The notes under the pieces are model-generated. The model had not been told where the DNA came from, made no database searches, and saw only the letters and a list, made by a program, of their open reading frames with translations. The position numbers and the translations under genes were made by a program. Positions 6,312 to 6,595 of a stretch of 6,595 nt of DNA are shown here, piece by piece. Source of the stretch: Acidimicrobiia bacterium. GTDB taxonomy: Bacteria; Actinomycetota; Acidimicrobiia; Acidimicrobiales; Iamiaceae. The stretch covers positions 1 to 6,595 of the forward strand of contig JAFBAD010000342.1 of the NCBI GenBank assembly GCA_019247975.1. The letters are read 5' to 3'. Within the stretch, counting starts at the first letter, position 1. Each line of letters begins with the position of its first letter.

Positions 6312-6316
6312 GGAGG
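6312..6316 (+). promoter_or_regulatory. Shine-Dalgarno of the lysine-rich gene
   Basis: GGAGG, within GGGAGGAAG, lies 10 nt before the ATG at 6327. Together with the promoter upstream it supports this start codon for a reading frame that has no stop inside the window. Confidence 0.65.
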
Positions 6317-6326
6317 AAGTACGCCG

Positions 6327-6595
6327 ATGGCTGCACGCTCGACCGCCGCGAAGAAGACGGTGGCCGCCAGCAAGAAGACCACGTCCAAGTCCTCCGGCGC
6401 GTCCAGCGCCTCCAAGAAGGCCCCGGTGAAGAAGGCGACCGCGAAGAAGACGACCTCGAAGGCCCCGGTGAAAAAAGCGCCGGTGGCCAAGAAGACCAGC
6501 CCCCCCAAGAAAGCTGCTGTGAAGACCACCTCGAAGGCCGCCGCTCCGGCGACCAAGACCAAGGCCGCTCCGGCCAAGGCCACCCCCGCGAAGCC
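6327..6595 (+). CDS. Lysine/alanine-rich N-terminal region of a protein cut by the window edge; possibly a TraR/DksA-type zinc-finger protein
   Basis: The frame from ATG 6327 stays open for 89 codons to the last base, so only the N-terminus is present. It begins MAARSTAAKKTVAASKK and continues as KKAP, KKTT, KAPVKK and PAK-type units. Lysine makes up 24 of 89 residues, one arginine is present and there are no Asp or Glu residues, giving an extremely basic, disordered, histone-H1-like tail suited to nucleic-acid contact. No folded domain is visible. In actinobacteria the order divIVA - ileS - traR/dksA-like - lspA is common, and some of these zinc-finger proteins have such Lys/Ala-rich N-terminal extensions, so that is my best inference. 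A sigma-A-like protein, Rho or another nucleoid protein with a basic tail cannot be excluded. The upstream promoter and ribosome-binding site support it as a real gene. Confidence 0.75.
   Translation, partial: MAARSTAAKKTVAASKKTTSKSSGASSASKKAPVKKATAKKTTSKAPVKKAPVAKKTSPPKKAAVKTTSKAAAPATKTKAAPAKATPAK
6417..6472 (+). repeat. Direct repeat within the lysine-rich coding tail
   Basis: The 14-mer AAGGCCCCGGTGAA occurs at 6417-6430 and again at 6459-6472, exactly 42 nt (14 codons) apart, encoding the shared KAPVKK unit. A related 12-mer, ACCTCGAAGGCC, recurs at 6453-6464 and 6528-6539. The in-frame spacing suggests growth of the tail by duplication of short codon blocks. Confidence 0.6.

Noticed and set aside
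6471..6477. AAAAAAG heptamer in the lysine-rich gene as a programmed -1 frameshift site
   Set aside because: The reading frame divides it as AAA AAA G, not A AAA AAG, so it is in the wrong phase for the usual slippery mechanism. The frame stays open without a shift.
6500..6506. C7 run as a phase-variation tract
   Set aside because: It is short, lies in an ordinary Ser-Pro-Pro codon context in a housekeeping neighbourhood, and nothing else points to phase variation.
5855..6583. 242-codon minus-strand frame beginning with a hydrophobic stretch that resembles membrane segments
   Set aside because: The Phe/Val/Ala run is simply the complement of the Lys/Ala-rich coding region on the plus strand. 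The remainder is antisense to the DUF167 gene.

Overview
The window is a GC-rich stretch of ordinary bacterial chromosome from an actinobacterium (Actinomycetota). The evidence is the distal part of the division and cell-wall (dcw) cluster in its usual order, pgeF - yggS - sepF - yggT - divIVA, followed by an actinobacterial type-2 isoleucyl-tRNA synthetase and a lysine/alanine-rich gene start. The class Acidimicrobiia is a reasonable guess but cannot be proved from the sequence. I see no mobile element, CRISPR array, tRNA, rRNA or clear foreign DNA.

Layout. Bases 1-29 hold the last codons of a probable pgeF, overlapping the start of yggS by a GTGA junction. Plus-strand genes then follow: yggS (PLP-homeostasis protein, 26-661), sepF (FtsZ membrane anchor, 686-1222), yggT (small two-helix membrane protein with a TTG start, 1255-1509) and divIVA (polar-growth/division scaffold, 1574-2698). 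A 20-bp perfect palindrome (2715-2734) inside a larger imperfect inverted repeat separates divIVA from the convergent ileS (minus strand, 2738-5833). Divergent from ileS is a DUF167/YggU-family gene (5886-6227). The window ends inside a very lysine-rich coding region (from 6327), preceded by a good sigma70-type promoter. That last gene is missing from a simple stop-bounded ORF scan because it runs off the edge. By position it is probably the N-terminal part of a TraR/DksA-type zinc-finger protein.

How the genes work together. sepF, yggT and divIVA belong to Z-ring placement, membrane attachment and septal/polar wall growth. yggS is their habitual but non-division neighbour and buffers pyridoxal phosphate. 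ileS charges tRNA-Ile and is a common downstream neighbour of divIVA in actinobacteria, but here it is inverted relative to divIVA. divIVA and ileS both have a TANNNT -10-like element 7-8 nt before the ATG, suggesting leaderless or near-leaderless transcripts.

Most notable points. IleRS carries the altered class-I signature GLHH (GXHH) in place of HXGH, as in mupirocin hyper-resistant type-2 IleRS. Other points are the dyad between the convergent genes, the leaderless promoter architecture and the acid-free lysine-rich tail. I found no convincing undescribed system; this is a well-known housekeeping neighbourhood with some fine-scale features worth checking.
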